DNA of 23,632 nt, taken from JANLTP01 sp031363055 (lineage in GTDB: Bacteria > Pseudomonadota > Gammaproteobacteria > Burkholderiales > Burkholderiaceae_E). The position numbers were made by a program, and so were the translations under genes. Positions within the stretch are counted from its first letter, which is position 1. Every line of letters begins with the position of its first letter. The notes under the pieces were generated by a model. The model did no database searches and was not told where the DNA came from. It saw only the letters and a program-made list of their open reading frames with translations. Where the stretch lies: assembly GCA_031363055.1 (NCBI GenBank), contig JANLTP010000217.1, forward strand, positions 1 to 23,632. Reading direction: 5' to 3'. Shown piece after piece: positions 22,941 through 23,632 of this stretch.

Positions 22941-23393
22941 ATGACCGTTTTCAAACAACCCCAATTACCCCTGGCGGGCGGCTGTACGTGTGGTGCGATC
23001 CGCTATGGAGTTGTGCGCAGTCTGTTGTGCTTGCATGGGTCCACGTTGTCGGGCGCTCGGATTCGTATGCGCGGGATCAGGCCGACGGGTGCTTGGCTAC
23101 GCGGCTGTCCCCCGCGCCGGGCCTGCAGGCCGACGCTCCTCCTTGATGCCGCTACGCCAAACACCCCGCCAGCCTGATCAGGCACCAGCGTGCACGTTCG
23201 GAACATCGGAAACCGTGCACTCCTGTAAGTGCCGTCATTGGAGCGACCCCATTCGACCTGCTTGGCAATTCGCTACAGCGAACAGCCTTGGGAAAAAGTT
23301 CCGGACGACGCGCTGTGCTTCGAAACGCAGCCCGACGACTTTCAAGCCGTTGCACGGGCGTTTCGTGCGCGCTTTGGTCCGATGGCCGGCTGA
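22941..23393 (+). pseudogene. Decayed GFA-family (glutathione-dependent formaldehyde-activating-like) gene
   Basis: The 5' end has an excellent ribosome-binding site (AAAGGAG, seven bases before the ATG) and codes for LPLAGGCTCGAIRYGVV, the zinc-binding N-terminus of GFA-type proteins. The 3' end, in the same frame, codes for YSEQPWEKVPDDALCFETQP followed by DDFQAVARAFRARFG, the normal GFA C-terminus. Between them, from about 23030 to 23185, the expected CHCxxC and CxxCG motifs are missing, and TGA (23175) and TAA (23226) interrupt the frame. Total length, 151 codons with the stop, is close to that of intact relatives, so part of the middle may have been replaced by unrelated DNA. Family members are zinc proteins of mostly unknown function. 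A read-level error is an alternative for single stops but not for the missing core. Confidence 0.6.
23107..23145. repeat. Possible REP-like palindromic element inside the pseudogene
   Basis: GGCCTGCAGGCC at 23120-23131 is a perfect 12-base palindrome flanked by CCCCCGCGCC and GACGCTCCTCC. On the minus strand the block reads GGAGCGTCGGCCTGCAGG and on, which resembles the GGAGCG-stem style of proteobacterial REP elements. It lies in the part of the GFA remnant that no longer codes for the family. Only one copy occurs in the window, so the assignment is tentative. Confidence 0.3.
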
Positions 23394-23447
23394 ATTCAGC
23401 GCAAAATGTCGAAGCCTCACTGAGGGGTCAATTCAAGGAGTGCTGAC

Positions 23448-23632
23448 ATGATCAATCGAAACAGACGTGAGGTGATCACCGCCGTTTTGGGCGCCGTTGG
23501 CAGCGCGGCCGGCGTCGGCTCGGCCTGGTCGCAGAACAATGTGCCGCGCGCTTCGCCATGGTCGATTACAAGCTGGCCGCTGAATACCGAGGTGCGTACC
23601 GGTATTCACGATGTGGCGCCGGCGCCCGACGG
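23448..23632 (+). CDS. Exported protein, virginiamycin B lyase-like propeller, partial
   Basis: Only the first 61 codons are in the window. The ATG at 23448 has AAGGAG seven bases upstream. Residues 1-28 form a signal peptide with a twin arginine (NRNRREVIT), a hydrophobic Ala/Gly/Val stretch and a probable cut near SAWSQ, so Tat-dependent export is likely. After it, VRTGIHDVAPAPDG matches the first blade of streptogramin-lyase-like (Vgb/SMP-30-like) beta-propellers, which start with a similar HDVAP-x-PDG. Such names in environmental bacteria rarely mean antibiotic resistance; many are periplasmic proteins of unknown role. The rest of the gene lies beyond the window, so the call rests on about fifteen residues. 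Confidence 0.6.
   Translation, partial: MINRNRREVITAVLGAVGSAAGVGSAWSQNNVPRASPWSITSWPLNTEVRTGIHDVAPAPD

Overview
The window looks like chromosomal DNA from a GC-rich proteobacterium, most likely a betaproteobacterium of the Burkholderiales type. The grounds are the mix of families (a Bug/TctC-type extracytoplasmic solute-binding protein, CaiB/BaiF CoA-transferases, an FCD-type GntR regulator, PF04392-type binding protein, GMC oxidoreductase), short intergenic gaps and G/C-rich third positions. No taxonomic marker gene is present, so this is inference. There are no rRNA, tRNA, CRISPR or insertion-sequence features that I can support.

Layout. (1) 1-2097: a 288-base leader with three 20-bp direct repeats, then a polytopic membrane protein resembling GT-C glycosyltransferases. 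(2) 2100-6237: an acyl-CoA catabolic locus. An acyl-CoA dehydrogenase and a CoA-transferase run leftward; an enoyl-CoA hydratase/isomerase-family gene and a FadR/FCD regulator, overlapping by ATGA, run rightward. The shared divergent promoter holds a FadR-like palindrome and a 3 x 14-bp tandem repeat. (3) 6303-9001: a Bug-type binding protein and a GMC flavoenzyme, both leftward, separated by a 3 x 13-bp repeat. (4) 9164-11994: a PF04392-type binding protein divergent from a winged-helix/TPR regulator, with four 11-bp-phased TTACAT-like boxes between them. (5) 12059-13333: an MFS organic-acid transporter of the sialate/lactate type. (6) 13556-22900: two ATPases of the AAA/DUF4143 type, pointing toward each other, bracket a six-gene leftward operon that encodes a complete peptide-type ABC importer (binding protein, two permeases, two ATPases) followed by a second CoA-transferase. 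(7) 22941-23393: a decayed GFA-family gene. (8) From 23448: the start of an exported protein resembling virginiamycin-B-lyase-type propellers, cut by the window end.

How it may fit together (inference): binding proteins and transporters bring in organic acids or peptide-like compounds, the GMC enzyme oxidises an alcohol group, the two CoA-transferases activate acids to thioesters, and the dehydrogenase and crotonase-family protein carry out a beta-oxidation-like sequence under FadR-type control. The substrate cannot be read from the sequence. The most noteworthy structure lies in the control DNA: almost every intergenic region carries a short repeat in three or four copies or a perfect palindrome, and both DUF4143 ATPase genes have perfect AT-rich inverted repeats at their 5' ends.
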